Positions 17,157-25,606 of a stretch of DNA of 64,000 nt are shown in pieces. Position 1 is the stretch's first letter; every line of letters begins with the position of its first letter. The stretch spans positions 124,001-188,000 of the forward strand of contig DACH01000001.1 of NCBI GenBank assembly GCA_002494625.1, read 5' to 3'. Position numbers and translations under genes: made by a program. The notes under the pieces are model-generated. The model had not been told where the DNA came from and searched no databases. It was given only the letters and a program-made list of their open reading frames with translations. This DNA is from Archaeoglobus sp. UBA234. GTDB lineage: Archaea; Halobacteriota; Archaeoglobi; Archaeoglobales; Archaeoglobaceae.

Positions 17157-17360
17157 ATGATAACTTACAAAAGGCTTCTTGATGAGATGAAAAAGGAAGT
17201 TGGACCCATAGCAAAGATTTTTCTCGACAAAGCAATGGATGTTCTTGAGATTGACGATGTCAATGACACCAACTACAAAGAGATCTTAGAAGTGCTCAAG
17301 GGAAATAGAGAACTTAGAGAATACATCCAGATAATTGAAAAAAGGTTGGAAGAAGGTTGA
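17157..17360 (+). CDS. Small helical protein following the HAMP sensor (67 aa)
   Basis: 67 residues, acidic and helical (FLDKAMDVLEIDDVNDTNYKE and a C-terminal ELREYIQIIEKRLEEG), with a strong GGAGG site eight bases upstream of ATG. It shares an upstream AT box with the sensor gene and ends against the convergent gene at 17366. It has no known motif; an adaptor for the HAMP sensor is the obvious guess but rests on position alone. Confidence 0.65.
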   Translation: MITYKRLLDEMKKEVGPIAKIFLDKAMDVLEIDDVNDTNYKEILEVLKGNRELREYIQIIEKRLEEG

Positions 17361-17365
17361 AAAAA

Positions 17366-18178
17366 TTACTGCTCCATATATTTCCCAAGCACCCCTTTCA
17401 TCTCAGCGAGCATCAGGTCTATTTTTTCTCTGGGTATAAACATCACCAGTTTCTTGGCATTTTTCTCTACCTCAGGTAGTTTTTCTTCAATGTTGTCCAC
17501 ATTCATCTCTTCAATAACATTTACAACCTTATTTGAGATCCTACCCAGATATCTCTCTGCAATTGATTTGAGTTCTTCCCTTAAAGTTGAGATGTCTTCA
17601 TCCTGAACCGTAAGCAGTCCATCAGTCTCAAGAGCAGAAGCTATGAGTCCTTCAATTTCACTTATAGACGGTTCTTTTATCCCGTATTTCTGAAGAACTG
17701 CCTGTCTGTCAACCACAACTGTTTCTTCAGAATCATCAAAAGAGAGCAAATCCGCCTTTTTTGGAGCTATATCCAAGACCTCTCTGACATCCCTTACTGA
17801 ATTGCTTACAAAACCTATCTTCTTTTCCAGAGTGCTCTCCATTTTTTTAAAAACGGCATTTGTATTCCAGGAGATTGCCTTTGATACTTTCTCCTCATCG
17901 AGGGCATATATATCAGCAACACAGTTTTTAACAAGGCTGAGCTCCTCAAAAGCTTCCATCCCTCTCAATTCTCTCTTGCTAATTATTTTCTCCACACCAC
18001 ACGCTACTGGTTCCCCATTTCTGAAAATAATTTTGGCATTGGAGAGTTCATCAGCCCTGTATGAAATTTCAACATATCCTGTAAATGCAGAATTCCTCAT
18101 CTCCTCCAGAAGCTGATTAATACTCATTCTTTTTCCCATTTCGATAATTTCTCCTCTTGGAACAATCATTGCTTCCAC
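17366..18178 (-). CDS. Possible DUF2226-type archaeal protein
   Basis: 270 residues. An N-terminal beta domain of about 90 residues (FTGYVEISYRADELSNAKIIF, then NGEPVACGVE) resembles the PATAN/DUF4388-like small-ligand or signalling domains; a helical region follows, and the C-terminus is a long helical bundle with many Lys/Glu and Val. I recall such proteins as DUF2226 of Archaeoglobales, but cannot verify it. It converges on the sensor pair with five bases between, which suggests a signalling link rather than metabolism. Function unknown. Confidence 0.5.
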   Translation of the reverse strand: MEAMIVPRGEIIEMGKRMSINQLLEEMRNSAFTGYVEISYRADELSNAKIIFRNGEPVACGVEKIISKRELRGMEAFEELSLVKNCVADIYALDEEKVSKAISWNTNAVFKKMESTLEKKIGFVSNSVRDVREVLDIAPKKADLLSFDDSEETVVVDRQAVLQKYGIKEPSISEIEGLIASALETDGLLTVQDEDISTLREELKSIAERYLGRISNKVVNVIEEMNVDNIEEKLPEVEKNAKKLVMFIPREKIDLMLAEMKGVLGKYMEQ

Positions 18179-18333
18179 CCTGAATTCGGGGGCTTTTTAA
18201 CAGTCAAATTTGATATGGGTTCATCCAAGAGAGGAATATTTAAAATTTCTGTAAAAAGACATGGTGAAGTTAGATTTAATTTTTTAAATAAAAAAGATAG
18301 TAACTAATTTATGTTATTAATGTTCCTAAGCAA

Positions 18334-19521
18334 TTATGTTCTGTAACTCTTTGGCATTCCAAGCAAATTCTCCCCAATGTAAGCCAGAGCCATCTGCTGG
18401 GTAACTGGAGCGAGACGAATCAGATTTATTTCTCTCCACCATCTCTCCACATCATACTCCCTTGCATATCCATAGCCACCAAAGCACTGCATTGCCCAGT
18501 AAACAGCCTTCAAACCTGCCTCAACGGCAACAACCTTCGCCATGTTTGCATACTTGCCAACCTCTCTGTAATCAGCCTGATTATCGAAGAGTGTGGATGC
18601 TTTGAAGTTCATAAGCCTTGCAGTCTCCAGAGTTGCATAAGCCTCAGCTAAGGGGAACTGCAGACCCTGATAACTTCCAATTGGTTCCCCAGCAAAGACC
18701 TTTCTCTGTTTTGTATATTCAACAGCCTTGTTTATTGCTGCTTTGGCTATTCCAATGGCTGCTGTTGTAAAGCACATCCTCTCTGGATTCAAAGTGTCAA
18801 GCAACGAGTACCATCCCCAATCAAGAGGTGGCATCAGAGCATCCTCAGGCAATCTCAGATTGCTTATGCTAACCTCACAGGTCTTGGAATAGTTTATCCC
18901 ATGTTTCGGAATCGGGTTTACCTTGACTGCTGGATTTGGTAGATCAGTAAGGAAAAGACTTATCCCATGCGTTTTCTTCTCAGCCTTTTCTCTTGGAGTT
19001 GTTCTGGCAATTATAAGCATCCCCTTAGCCCTATCAGCACCGCTGATGAATATCTTGTTTCCATTAATAACCCATTCATCACCATCCTTCTCAGCCCTCG
19101 TTTTTATGTTCAGTGTGTTGGTTCCTGCATCAGGCTCTGTCAGAGCCATGCAGAATTCAAGCTCACCTTTTGCTATTCCCGGCAAATACTTCTCCTTCTG
19201 CTCCTCAGTCCCATGTCTGACTATGCTCATCCCACCAAAAACTTCAGTGAGAACAAGATACCAGTTCCCTGCCATTCCACAACCGTTAGCACACAGCTCT
19301 TCGATTGCAATCAGAAGCTCTGTCATTCCCATTCCCGCTCCACCATATTCTTCAGGGATGACTATGCCTGTAAAACCTGCCTTACTGAGAGCTTTCCAGA
19401 ATTCTTCAGCAAATTCACCCTTTTCATCCTTTTCTCTCCAGTACTCTGGAGGAAAATCCTTTGCAATATCCCTTGCGGAATTTGCAATCATTTTCTGCTC
19501 TTCCGTAAACTCAAAGTCCAT
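18334..19521 (-). CDS. Acyl-CoA dehydrogenase
   Basis: FAD enzyme oxidising acyl-CoA to 2-enoyl-CoA. 395 residues with family motifs: ALTEPDAGTN (126-135) and NGNKIFISGAD (153-163). The usual C-terminal catalytic Glu (IYEGT) is replaced by IRLAPVT, but Glu247 in LNPERM sits where isovaleryl-CoA dehydrogenase has its base, so the enzyme is probably active on branched or cyclic acyl-CoA. It is the last member of a cluster with DUF35 and thiolase genes. Substrate unknown. Confidence 0.88.
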   Translation of the reverse strand: MDFEFTEEQKMIANSARDIAKDFPPEYWREKDEKGEFAEEFWKALSKAGFTGIVIPEEYGGAGMGMTELLIAIEELCANGCGMAGNWYLVLTEVFGGMSIVRHGTEEQKEKYLPGIAKGELEFCMALTEPDAGTNTLNIKTRAEKDGDEWVINGNKIFISGADRAKGMLIIARTTPREKAEKKTHGISLFLTDLPNPAVKVNPIPKHGINYSKTCEVSISNLRLPEDALMPPLDWGWYSLLDTLNPERMCFTTAAIGIAKAAINKAVEYTKQRKVFAGEPIGSYQGLQFPLAEAYATLETARLMNFKASTLFDNQADYREVGKYANMAKVVAVEAGLKAVYWAMQCFGGYGYAREYDVERWWREINLIRLAPVTQQMALAYIGENLLGMPKSYRT

Positions 19522-19567
19522 ATCATCACCTCATGATTTAACATTATAAAAACTTTAGAAAAAAAAT

Positions 19568-20035
19568 TTAGGAAGGCTTGAAGTAAAGTATATCATTTAT
19601 CGTACCTTCTCTCTCTGATTTATCTCTGAGCACGGGCTCTACTTCCATCCCAATTTCTACCTGATCTTCTTCAACCTCTCCCAGCAAATGAATCATGCAT
19701 CCATCCGTGCCCTCCATATCAATTATCGCATAAATTTCCGGTTTCTCAAGGGGCTTTTCATCTTTATCAAGCCATGCAACTGTGTATGCTCTAACTCTGC
19801 CCTTTCCACTGATCTCTTGATACTCTGTCTCCGAGAAGTCGAACTCACAGTACATCCTTGGTGGGAAGTAAACTCTACCGCACTTCTTACATTTTGCAGC
19901 TATAAACTTCCCCTCATCCCTTAAAGCCTTGAAAAATCTATCCCCAGCTTCACCACTGGTATAAATCCAGTATAGCTCAATCTTCCCTCCCCAGTGTCTC
20001 AGCTCTGCCGGATCGACAATCTTTTCATTGAACAT
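19568..20035 (-). CDS. DUF35 zinc-ribbon/OB-fold protein with incomplete ribbon
   Basis: A thiolase-associated protein of 155 residues. The zinc ribbon reads CKKCGRVYFPPRMYCEFD, so the fourth ligand is Asp instead of Cys, and the OB fold follows (GKGRVRAYTVAWLDKDEKP and VEPVLRD). DUF35 proteins bind acyl-CoA and hold thiolase subunits together, as in archaeal acetoacetyl-CoA thiolase complexes and in BbsA of benzylsuccinate degradation. It follows a second DUF35 gene by four bases, in one operon with two thiolase-like genes. Confidence 0.85.
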   Translation of the reverse strand: MFNEKIVDPAELRHWGGKIELYWIYTSGEAGDRFFKALRDEGKFIAAKCKKCGRVYFPPRMYCEFDFSETEYQEISGKGRVRAYTVAWLDKDEKPLEKPEIYAIIDMEGTDGCMIHLLGEVEEDQVEIGMEVEPVLRDKSEREGTINDILYFKPS

Positions 20036-20039
20036 GATA

Positions 20040-20570
20040 TCACCCCTCCAAAGGTTTCCAGTATTTGATATCGGTCACAGAACCTTCCCTCTCATCTTCG
20101 GGTTTCCAGACTGCCTTCACCTTCATACCAATGTAAACATCCTCGGGCTTTACCTCTCCAAGAACATGCATTATGCCCATGTTCTTTGAGGCTCCATCAA
20201 TTGAGATTACTGCGACAATCACAGGCTCCTCAAGTGGTTTCGCATCAGGATCGATATATGATATTGAAAAGGTCTGAACCGTACCTGTATCCTCAACATA
20301 TACCCACTCATCTATTGGTTTGTAGCACAGCTCGCAGAAAACCCTTGGAGGAACCATTATTCTTCTGCACTTGTTGCACTTTGTTGCGGCAATTTTGCCT
20401 TTTTTGAGTTCATTCAAAAACTTGCTCACAGCCTGACCTGCAGTCCAAGAATATCTGATGTTCGGATGGTCTTCGACATAGGTAACCTTTTTCTTCTTAA
20501 TGTCTTCATCAGATAAAGAAGTTCCTTCAGCGTAAGGAGGAGCAGAAATATCCTTTTTACCTACAGCCAT
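20040..20570 (-). CDS. DUF35 zinc-ribbon/OB-fold protein
   Basis: 176 residues. A complete ribbon (CNKCRRIMVPPRVFCELC) precedes the OB fold with GTVQTFSISYIDPDAKP. An N-terminal extension of about 60 residues (ISAPPYAEGTSLSDEDIKKK) is not in the other two DUF35 proteins of this window. The start is four bases after the thiolase-like gene stop, and the stop four bases before the next DUF35 gene, so all four form one transcript. Likely the structural partner of one or both thiolase-like proteins. Confidence 0.87.
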   Translation of the reverse strand: MAVGKKDISAPPYAEGTSLSDEDIKKKKVTYVEDHPNIRYSWTAGQAVSKFLNELKKGKIAATKCNKCRRIMVPPRVFCELCYKPIDEWVYVEDTGTVQTFSISYIDPDAKPLEEPVIVAVISIDGASKNMGIMHVLGEVKPEDVYIGMKVKAVWKPEDEREGSVTDIKYWKPLEG

Positions 20571-20574
20571 TATA

Positions 20575-21783
20575 TCACCTCTTATTTGACATTACAACCA
20601 CTGTTCCAACCTGCATCAGATCTCCCCATGCCTGACATACTCCTGTTGTCACTTCCTTAGCCACCTGCCTCTTTCCAGCTCTGTATGCAAGCTGCCAGTA
20701 GAGTTCACATGCTTTAACACCCATTGTAGCTGCTATCGGATTTCCAACACCAAGTAAGCCTCCTGATGGGCTACATGGAAGATCTCCATCTCTTGCGGTA
20801 ACACCTTCTCTCGTCAGAATGGGAGCCTCACCCTTCTTTGCAAGCCCGAGTCCTTCCATATGATGCAATTCCTTATAATCGAAAGGATCATAGGGTTCAG
20901 CCACATCAATTTCCTTTCTTGGATCAGTTATGTGTGCCATTTTGTAAGCCATTTTTGCAGCTTCAGCAACATACCTGGGGAAATAGAGATCCCTGTTCGT
21001 CCACATGGTTGTATCGAGAGCCCATCCAACACCGGTAACCCAGACAGGATTGTCTGTTATCTGCCTAGCTATGTGTGGAGCAACCATTATCAGAGCTGCA
21101 GCTCCATCACTGGGTGGAGAAACATCCAGTCTCCTTACAGGAAGAGCCATTGGTTCGCTGTTCAGAACATCTTCAACTGTAATCTTCTCCGCAAGCTGAG
21201 CACACGGATGATCAAGAGCATTTGCCTTGTTTTTAACGGATACGAGAGCTATGTCCTCGTGTTTGATGTTGTGGACATGCATGTATCTGTTCATCTCAAG
21301 CGCAAAAATCCAGATCAGGTTTGGATTCAGCGGACGATCCAGAATTGGGTCCCAGATGTACTTGAAGGCAGACTGGGGGTGTGGATGACTCGAAGACATT
21401 TTCTCCTCGCATACCACAAGGCAAACATCTGCAAGCCCGCTCGCCACATGCCAGTAACCGGCTATTGGGGCAAAAACTCCTGTACCTCCACCCACAAAAA
21501 CCCTCATATAGGGTCTATCGCTTCCACCTGAACCGTCCAGAAGGTACTCTCCCTTCATGTGCAGACCATCAAAGGCATCAGGAGCAGAGCCCATCACCAC
21601 CATTTCAATGTCACTCAACTCCATTTCAGCCTCTTCAAGTGCCTGCTTTACTGCAAGATAGGAGAGTTCCTTGCCAGTCTCATTTAACCTCCTCTTGAAG
21701 GTCGTCATTCCAGCTCCAACAATTGCCACATCCTGTTTTTTATGGAACTTCAAACCGCTTATTCTTTCAACCTCCATAACCAT
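20575..21783 (-). CDS. Thiolase-family protein lacking the nucleophilic cysteine
   Basis: 402 residues from the chosen start; TGATG overlap with the preceding gene and a GGGGTG site argue for the ATG at 21783 rather than the longer frame to 21834. The overall thiolase fold motifs are kept (CPSPSG-like SPSGGLLGVG and SDGAAALIMV), but where thiolases have the acyl-accepting Cys this protein reads VGGGTGVFAP (about 97-106), and the GHP histidine is GNP (347-349). One late Cys (GVCQAWG, about 383) remains. It probably is a non-catalytic or altered subunit of a complex with the next gene. Confidence 0.8.
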   Translation of the reverse strand: MVMEVERISGLKFHKKQDVAIVGAGMTTFKRRLNETGKELSYLAVKQALEEAEMELSDIEMVVMGSAPDAFDGLHMKGEYLLDGSGGSDRPYMRVFVGGGTGVFAPIAGYWHVASGLADVCLVVCEEKMSSSHPHPQSAFKYIWDPILDRPLNPNLIWIFALEMNRYMHVHNIKHEDIALVSVKNKANALDHPCAQLAEKITVEDVLNSEPMALPVRRLDVSPPSDGAAALIMVAPHIARQITDNPVWVTGVGWALDTTMWTNRDLYFPRYVAEAAKMAYKMAHITDPRKEIDVAEPYDPFDYKELHHMEGLGLAKKGEAPILTREGVTARDGDLPCSPSGGLLGVGNPIAATMGVKACELYWQLAYRAGKRQVAKEVTTGVCQAWGDLMQVGTVVVMSNKR

Positions 21784-22925
21784 CACACCCCGAAAACAGC
21801 TACTGTTCCACTTGCAGTTGGGATGTATCTCCACGCCTGCGCAACACCTGTTTCAGCCTCAATCTGTCTTTTTCCAGCAAGTCCTCTCAACTGAAGTACA
21901 ACTTCAAGCGCTTTCTGACCGCCTGTTGCTTCAAGAAGGTTACCAACACCGAGATTTCCTCCTGAAACATTCACCGGAAGTTCTCCATCTCTTGCAAAGT
22001 AACCTTCCTGCATCAGACTTCCTGTCTCATATTTCCTTGAAAGCTGAAGGGCTTCAATGTGCTGCAGCTCTTTGAAGGCAAACCTGTCATCAACCTCTGC
22101 AAAATCAACCTCTTTAGCAGGATTGGTTATCTTCGCGAGTTTGTAAGCCATTTTCGCTGCCTTATATGCATACATGGCATTAAAACTCATTGTGTCATAA
22201 TTGCTGGTCTCACTCCACCATCCAACACCCTTGACCCATACTGGAGTATCCGTGATCTCCCTTGCCACAAACTCATTTCCGAGCACAAATACAACAGCAC
22301 CATCAGAAACAGGAGCGATTTCTATCTTCCTCATTGGATCAAACACCATTGGGCTGTTCAATACATCCTCAACAGTAACTTTCGCACCATAAGGGGCTGA
22401 AGAGTTGAGGAGTGCGTTGTTTTTGTTTTTCACCACGACCTCAGCTATCTGTTCTTCATTGATGCAACATTCACTGACATACTGAGACATCTCAAGAGCT
22501 GCAAAGTAATATGGATGTGCGTTCCCGATATCTCTGAGCCATACTGGATCCATAGCAAATTTAATTACCTCTCCAAAAGTGAGAATATCACTCGCCTTGC
22601 TGTGTGCTTCAACAACAACTATGTCGGCAAGCCCACTTTTTATCTGCATGTAGGCTGTTGCAACACCGTAAAGGAAGTCGCTACACACAGTACATGTCGG
22701 TTTGAGAACACCTCCAAGCTGATCCGGTACAAATTCGTCAAATATGGCAAAGCCCTCCCAGAAATCCTCTGCACATGTTACAACGCTGTCCACATCCTTC
22801 CTTGGGTTTATACCCGCATCCTCGTAAGCTCTCACCGCTGCTTCAAGCATCAGTTCTTTCCAGTTCAAATCCGGAGTATTGGTATTGAATCCTGAATAAC
22901 CAACTCCAAGCACTGCAACTCTCAT
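21783..22925 (-). CDS. Thiolase-family protein with altered catalytic residues
   Basis: 380 residues from the ATG at 22925, which follows a GAGGTGGTG site; the upstream frame extension is not needed. Cys81 (TVCSDFLYGV) matches the thiolase nucleophile, but the catalytic GHP motif reads GNL (about 328-330) and the second Cys region reads GVAQAWRY. It therefore complements the following gene, which lacks the first Cys. First gene of the run thiolase-thiolase-DUF35-DUF35-acyl-CoA dehydrogenase. A TATA box lies near 23003-23012. Confidence 0.8.
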   Translation of the reverse strand: MRVAVLGVGYSGFNTNTPDLNWKELMLEAAVRAYEDAGINPRKDVDSVVTCAEDFWEGFAIFDEFVPDQLGGVLKPTCTVCSDFLYGVATAYMQIKSGLADIVVVEAHSKASDILTFGEVIKFAMDPVWLRDIGNAHPYYFAALEMSQYVSECCINEEQIAEVVVKNKNNALLNSSAPYGAKVTVEDVLNSPMVFDPMRKIEIAPVSDGAVVFVLGNEFVAREITDTPVWVKGVGWWSETSNYDTMSFNAMYAYKAAKMAYKLAKITNPAKEVDFAEVDDRFAFKELQHIEALQLSRKYETGSLMQEGYFARDGELPVNVSGGNLGVGNLLEATGGQKALEVVLQLRGLAGKRQIEAETGVAQAWRYIPTASGTVAVFGV

Positions 22926-23132
22926 CTCACCACCTCTTTTTTGAGAACCGCCCAAAAACCAAACCGGGCATTAAACCACCTGACAGAATCAAATTTCAAT
23001 AAAACACTATTTAAAATTTCCTTTTTTAATCGTTTTCTTTAGAATTCGTTATAAACCAATTAAAAATTTAATGATTGATAATTGAGCATATATGTTCCGG
23101 GAAAAAAATATCTGAGATTTTAATAATAAACT

Positions 23133-23936
23133 TCACACCTCCATCTTTATCTTTCTCCCCTTTGATATTATCAATCCGTAGGGGTCAATATCTTCTCTCA
23201 AAGTCTTAAGCTCAAGTTCGGTCGGTGGCTCAAGCTCAACAACCTTTTCTGCTACGAGTGGCTCAATAGCCATCTCCTCAAGCACCTCTTCAACAGTGAA
23301 GCCCTTCATCACACCCAGTAATTTGAGTTCTCCTGTTTTCTCGTCGAACCCGAACATCCCCATAGAAGTTATAACCCTGTAAGGACCTGTCTCCGCTGGC
23401 AAACCAAGTTCTTCTCTGGTTTTTCCATCAATCACATGTCCTGGAGAGGTTATAAAATCACACCGCTCTACAAAACGCCTTTTTTCGTGAGCCATTACTA
23501 TTATTGTCTTCCAACAGTAACTCGCAACCTCGTTCCCTCCACCACTTCCTGGAAATCTTACCTTCGGCTTTTCGTAGTCATCTCCAATCATCGTGGAATT
23601 TATGTTCCCATATCTGTCTATCTGAGCTGCCCCAAGCATTCCATAGTCAATATAACCTGCCTGAGCATAGCTGAAAGCAAGATTCATACTGCACCACTGC
23701 AGGCTTCGATAGGTGTTCGAAGGTCCTCCCATCGTTCCTCTGAGGAAAGGGGTTCTGCTCAAAGGTCCTATCGCACCAAACTCAAAAACCTGAACAATAT
23801 TTGGTGCGTAAAGCTTCTCTGCAAGTATAGCAACAACCTGTGGTATTCCCCATCCAACGAATATCGTTCTGTTGTCTTCAAGCAGTCTTGCCGCATTACA
23901 TATCATGAACTCGGTATCGGTAAACTCAATTTCCAT
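23133..23936 (-). CDS. CoA-transferase subunit B (glutaconate CoA-transferase type)
   Basis: Class I CoA-transferase beta subunit, about 267 residues. It shows VFEFGAIGPL near residue 50, where Glu52 is a candidate for the catalytic glutamate that forms a CoA-thioester, and the oxyanion/CoA loop GGGNEVASYCW. The ATG at 23936 is preceded by GGAGGTG with six bases between, so the GTG at 23945 is rejected. It follows subunit A by 18 bases. It would activate an acid by taking CoA from acetyl- or succinyl-CoA; the acid is unknown. Confidence 0.87.
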   Translation of the reverse strand: MEIEFTDTEFMICNAARLLEDNRTIFVGWGIPQVVAILAEKLYAPNIVQVFEFGAIGPLSRTPFLRGTMGGPSNTYRSLQWCSMNLAFSYAQAGYIDYGMLGAAQIDRYGNINSTMIGDDYEKPKVRFPGSGGGNEVASYCWKTIIVMAHEKRRFVERCDFITSPGHVIDGKTREELGLPAETGPYRVITSMGMFGFDEKTGELKLLGVMKGFTVEEVLEEMAIEPLVAEKVVELEPPTELELKTLREDIDPYGLIISKGRKIKMEV

Positions 23937-23954
23937 AAACATCACCTCCTCAGA

Positions 23955-24932
23955 TCACCTGTATCCCTCAAGAATCTGTGACTTCTGTATAAGCTCTTTC
24001 AGCCTTGAAATACCAATTTTCTTCTCAAGAAACTCATCGTGGCTGTCAACACTGTAGATATATTCCTCGAGATAGCTTTGCATCTCCTCATCAGTTCTGA
24101 TTGAAGTAAGTTTGAGATAATGCTCTGAATCCATTTCGTAATAGCCCTGAGTTCCACCGGGATAGGATCCAAAGGGAGCATGAACCACAGCATCAACACA
24201 GTAATAAGGAATGGTAGTCCAGTTCGGATGTTCTCTGAATTCAATTGTCTCCACTATCCTCTCTGCAGATATTATGACCCGCTTTGAAGCCATGGCTGTT
24301 TCCAGTGTTGCCACCGTGGGCCCATAAACCCTTGCATTTCCGTAAATGTCCGCCTCCTGAACATGTATCACAGCAACATCGGGATTCAGAGCTGGCATTA
24401 AGGCAACTGGCTGATTGCTGAAAGGATCCTTGACAACAACTGCTCCAGAATGTTTCAGCGTATCAGTACCCAGTAAATCTCTCGCCGGAATGAATGGTAT
24501 ACCCATTGCTCCTGCTACAAGTCTGTAAGTTACGCTTCCATTACTCCAGTCATAAACCTTAACCGCTCCTTCCTGAACCTTTTTTGCTATGTAAGGTCCA
24601 AAACCAAGAAATCCTACATCTATCTTATCAACGCATCCTGCTCCAGCAAGAAGAACTGACTCAAGTAGTGTAAATTTGGCAAGAATCCATAGATTCCTGA
24701 TTCTCTGCCTTATTATTTCTCTGATGAGGCTCTGTGGACCCCTTGTCAGCGATGAGAAATCGTATGCTAAATAGTCACCATTTTTAACGAATTTCTTTAC
24801 AGCTTCTCCCTCATCCATTAGCTTGTCCTCAAAAGCCCTGTTCTTCCTGTCCCTGACAAACTTTCTGAATTCGTCAGGAGGTGTGAAATGTATCTCAGCT
24901 TTTCCTTTATCGAGAACCTCTAATTTCTCCAT
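23955..24932 (-). CDS. CoA-transferase subunit A (glutaconate CoA-transferase type)
   Basis: Alpha subunit of 325 residues, with features of the GctA group: DFSSLTRGPQSLIREII, the CoA-site stretch AGAGCVDKIDVGFLGFG, and QEADIYGNARVYGPT. An AT-rich TATA box lies about 25 bases upstream of the ATG, so it heads a two-gene unit with subunit B. Together with the neighbouring thiolases and dehydrogenase it suggests a catabolic CoA-activation step. Confidence 0.88.
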   Translation of the reverse strand: MEKLEVLDKGKAEIHFTPPDEFRKFVRDRKNRAFEDKLMDEGEAVKKFVKNGDYLAYDFSSLTRGPQSLIREIIRQRIRNLWILAKFTLLESVLLAGAGCVDKIDVGFLGFGPYIAKKVQEGAVKVYDWSNGSVTYRLVAGAMGIPFIPARDLLGTDTLKHSGAVVVKDPFSNQPVALMPALNPDVAVIHVQEADIYGNARVYGPTVATLETAMASKRVIISAERIVETIEFREHPNWTTIPYYCVDAVVHAPFGSYPGGTQGYYEMDSEHYLKLTSIRTDEEMQSYLEEYIYSVDSHDEFLEKKIGISRLKELIQKSQILEGYR

Positions 24933-25028
24933 ACCAAAACTTCAATCTCTAACACTTAAAAATTATGATTTTTTGCAACCATGTTGGGGTTGCTGATGGG
25001 AAAAATTGCCTGTTCCTTGCAATAAAGT

Positions 25029-25250
25029 TCAAAGGTCATTAAATTCCTGCAGGCAGCACCCTTCAGTCTTTTTCCTTATCAGAATCTCTACATAATCTCC
25101 CTGAACATAGCATATCCTGCAGTCTTCTTTTTCATCACAGGTCGAAGCATTAACTACCTTAACCTCATAGCCCATCGATTCATACAGCTCGACAAATTCC
25201 TGTGCTCTACCCCGCTCTACAATAAAGGCTTTCTCCCATTTCACTACCAT
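25029..25250 (-). CDS. Small CxxC protein paired with a ferredoxin (73 aa)
   Basis: 73 residues with an alpha/beta N-terminal part (VKWEKAFIVERGRAQEFVELY) and four to five cysteines: CDEKEDCRIC in the middle and CC near the C-terminus. The pattern could ligate a metal or an iron-sulfur cluster. It overlaps the ferredoxin gene by seven bases, so the two products are probably made in equal amounts. No family recognised. Confidence 0.6.
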   Translation of the reverse strand: MVVKWEKAFIVERGRAQEFVELYESMGYEVKVVNASTCDEKEDCRICYVQGDYVEILIRKKTEGCCLQEFNDL

Positions 25251-25552
25251 GAATGTGAAATTGCATTTTTCGGGCAGTTTTTTACACAGGGGAGGCTGTC
25301 AATCTCCCATCCAGATGCTGGTTTGCATGGTGCGCAGCTGAATCTGAGTTTTTTTCTCTGCTCCTCCCTAACCTTCGCCACAGGTTCCTCTCTGAATGGA
25401 TCAACCTCGTCCTCCCCAACCTCAAATATCTCTGAAGGACAGACTTCAACACACATAGGAGTGGTTAAGGATGTACATCCATCACATCTATCCGTATCTA
25501 TGCTGATATAGTACACTCCTGAACCATCCTTGTAACCGTACTGAGCAATCAT
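25244..25552 (-). CDS. Ferredoxin-type 4Fe-4S protein
   Basis: About 102 residues from the ATG at 25552; the frame continues to 25576 but the upstream part is AT-rich and looks like promoter (TTATTAATAAATAATT). Cysteines are arranged CDGC-x7-CVEVCP and then CAPC-x12-CVKNCP, so each half has an unusual spacing and it may hold two [4Fe-4S] clusters. A ferredoxin in a CoA-transferase/acyl-CoA locus could feed a reductase or dehydrogenase. Start uncertain. Confidence 0.75.
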   Translation of the reverse strand: MIAQYGYKDGSGVYYISIDTDRCDGCTSLTTPMCVEVCPSEIFEVGEDEVDPFREEPVAKVREEQRKKLRFSCAPCKPASGWEIDSLPCVKNCPKNAISHSW

Positions 25553-25606
25553 AAAATTATTTATTAATAATTTCATTTAAAAGAGTTTGGTTTAAAGCGA
25601 GCTTTG

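Noticed and set aside
18334..19521. Acyl-CoA dehydrogenase as an inactive protein because the IYEGT Glu is missing
   Set aside because: Glu247 in LNPERM occupies the alternative base position used by isovaleryl-CoA dehydrogenase, so activity is likely.
20860..21531. 223-codon plus-strand ORF opposite the thiolase-like gene
   Set aside because: Antisense shadow; no family features, no ribosome site.
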